Below, one piece after another: positions 6,976 to 7,623 of a stretch of DNA of 7,623 bases; the stretch's first letter is position 1, and each line of letters starts with the position of its first letter. This DNA comes from JAWXBM01 sp037968555. Its GTDB lineage: Bacteria; Pseudomonadota; Gammaproteobacteria; Xanthomonadales; SZUA-36. The stretch is taken from NCBI GenBank assembly GCA_037968555.1, contig JBBKVS010000177.1, positions 1-7,623 of the forward strand. Direction: 5' to 3'. The position numbers and the translations under genes are program-made. Below the pieces are notes generated by a model. It saw only the letters and a list, made by a program, of their open reading frames with translations. It did not search any database and was not told where the DNA came from.

Positions 6976-7451
6976 GCGATGTGGCAAATGAGCGCATCCA
7001 GGTGGGTTGGCGTGAATGGGTAGCATTGCCTCAACTGGGGATTCCGTGGATCAAGGCCAAGGTAGATACCGGCGCCCGCACCTCCGCACTGCATGCGTTC
7101 AAGACCGAACTTTTCGAACAGGAGGGCGAAACCTGGGTGCGTTTCTGGTTGCATCCAGAGCAATACGACCTTCAACCCGAGGCGGTTTGTGAAGCCCGTT
7201 TACATGACGAACGCCCGGTAACAGACTCGGGCGGCCATAAAGAAACCCGCCCCGTTATTCTCACGCCCATCACCTTGGGAGGCCGTAGCTGGGATGTAGA
7301 AATCACCCTCACCTCTCGCGACATCATGCGTTTTCGCATGTTGCTGGGCCGCACGGCCCTGCGCGGCCACGCCATTGTGGACCCTGAAACTTCCTACCTC
7401 ACCGGTAAACGACGCCGTAAAAAAGTACGCAGCAAAAAGGTCAAAGTATGA
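6972..7451 (+). CDS. Retropepsin-like aspartic peptidase family protein ('ATP-dependent zinc protease', PF05618)
   Basis: This is a 159-aa cytoplasmic protein whose hallmark VDTGARTSALHA (31-42) contains the Asp32-Thr-Gly triplet of pepsin/retropepsin active sites; such proteins would act as homodimers. The later LLGRTALRGHAIVDPETSYL (about 126-145) is the second family signature. The database name 'ATP-dependent zinc protease' is historical, and no ATP or zinc motif is visible. Members usually sit beside rimK, the ATP-grasp ligase that adds glutamate to ribosomal protein S6; the Pseudomonas equivalent is called RimB, as I recall. The ATG start overlaps the transporter stop (ATGA); an in-frame GTG at 6966 is less likely. 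The C-terminus is an unusually basic tail, KRRRKKVRSKKVKV, possibly for RNA or ribosome contact (inference). The stop overlaps the next start by ATGA. Confidence 0.87.
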   Translation: MSDVANERIQVGWREWVALPQLGIPWIKAKVDTGARTSALHAFKTELFEQEGETWVRFWLHPEQYDLQPEAVCEARLHDERPVTDSGGHKETRPVILTPITLGGRSWDVEITLTSRDIMRFRMLLGRTALRGHAIVDPETSYLTGKRRRKKVRSKKVKV

Positions 7452-7623
7452 GCACGCCCAGGAAAAAGAGAAAAGCCTTCGAAATTGGTGACACGGTGGT
7501 CGAGCCGGGTTCTCGCGCCATCATAGACCTGCCAGTCGCCCGGCTTTACACCCACGATTCACTGAAAATGCCGGTGCAAGTGGTGCACGGACGCCTGGCC
7601 GGGCCTACCTTGTTTGTCTCTGC
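7448..7623 (+). CDS. Succinylglutamate desuccinylase/aspartoacylase-family protein, N-terminal part
   Basis: The first 58 codons of a gene cut by the window end. It starts at ATG 7448, which overlaps the preceding stop as ATGA; AAGG at 7437-7440 lies 7 nt upstream as a good ribosome site. After a basic start (MSTPRKKRKAF) come VVEPGSRAIIDLPVARLYTH and VVHGRLAGPTLFVSA. This is the typical N-terminal beta-rich lead of COG3608/AstE-AspA-like zinc carboxypeptidase-fold deacylases, in which a zinc-binding HGDE-type motif would follow just beyond the window. Those residues are not visible, so catalytic competence cannot be judged. Family members remove acyl groups from amino acids, but the substrate of this rimK-associated branch is not established. 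It is the third gene of the zntB-like operon. Confidence 0.8.
   Translation, partial: MSTPRKKRKAFEIGDTVVEPGSRAIIDLPVARLYTHDSLKMPVQVVHGRLAGPTLFVS

Noticed and set aside
31..7623. Mobile element, phage, CRISPR, toxin-antitoxin or defence system
   Set aside because: No transposase, integrase, repeat array, tRNA-linked attachment site or toxin/antitoxin-like small gene pair is visible. All strong ORFs belong to housekeeping or common accessory families.

Overview
The window reads as an ordinary chromosomal segment of a free-living gammaproteobacterium. GlmU and GlmS look proteobacterial and colinear with the Escherichia coli enzymes, base composition is moderately GC-rich by eye, and the ORFs are tightly packed with ATGA overlaps. 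I cannot name the genus. There is no tRNA, rRNA, CRISPR array, insertion sequence, integrase or phage gene, and no gene looks broken. The only obviously AT-rich stretch is the leader and first codons of the peptidase gene (about 3388-3480).

Left part (31-3242, minus strand): a two-gene glmU-glmS unit. Transcription runs glmU first, then glmS after a 5-nt gap. GlmS makes glucosamine-6-phosphate from fructose-6-phosphate and glutamine. GlmU makes UDP-N-acetylglucosamine from glucosamine-1-phosphate. The intermediate mutase GlmM is not in this window. The product feeds peptidoglycan and lipid A synthesis.

Middle part (3243-5503): a 197-bp divergent intergenic region with small dyads, then a secreted S9-family (prolyl oligopeptidase-type) serine peptidase on the plus strand with a complete Ser-Asp-His triad. 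Its 3' end overlaps tail-to-tail by 4 bp with a small minus-strand gene for an NTF2-like/SnoaL-like protein (5500-5901).

Right part (5902-7623): a 75-bp divergent regulatory region carries a good sigma70-like promoter for the SnoaL-like gene and two short dyads. It is followed by a plus-strand operon of three ATGA-overlapping genes: a CorA/ZntB-type metal transporter, a small retropepsin-like 'ATP-dependent zinc protease' family protein (PF05618), and the start of a succinylglutamate desuccinylase/aspartoacylase-family gene cut by the window edge. The last two families commonly flank rimK; here they abut with no rimK between them. This altered rimK-type neighbourhood, joined to a metal transporter, is the most interesting point I found. 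I see no convincing wholly new system.
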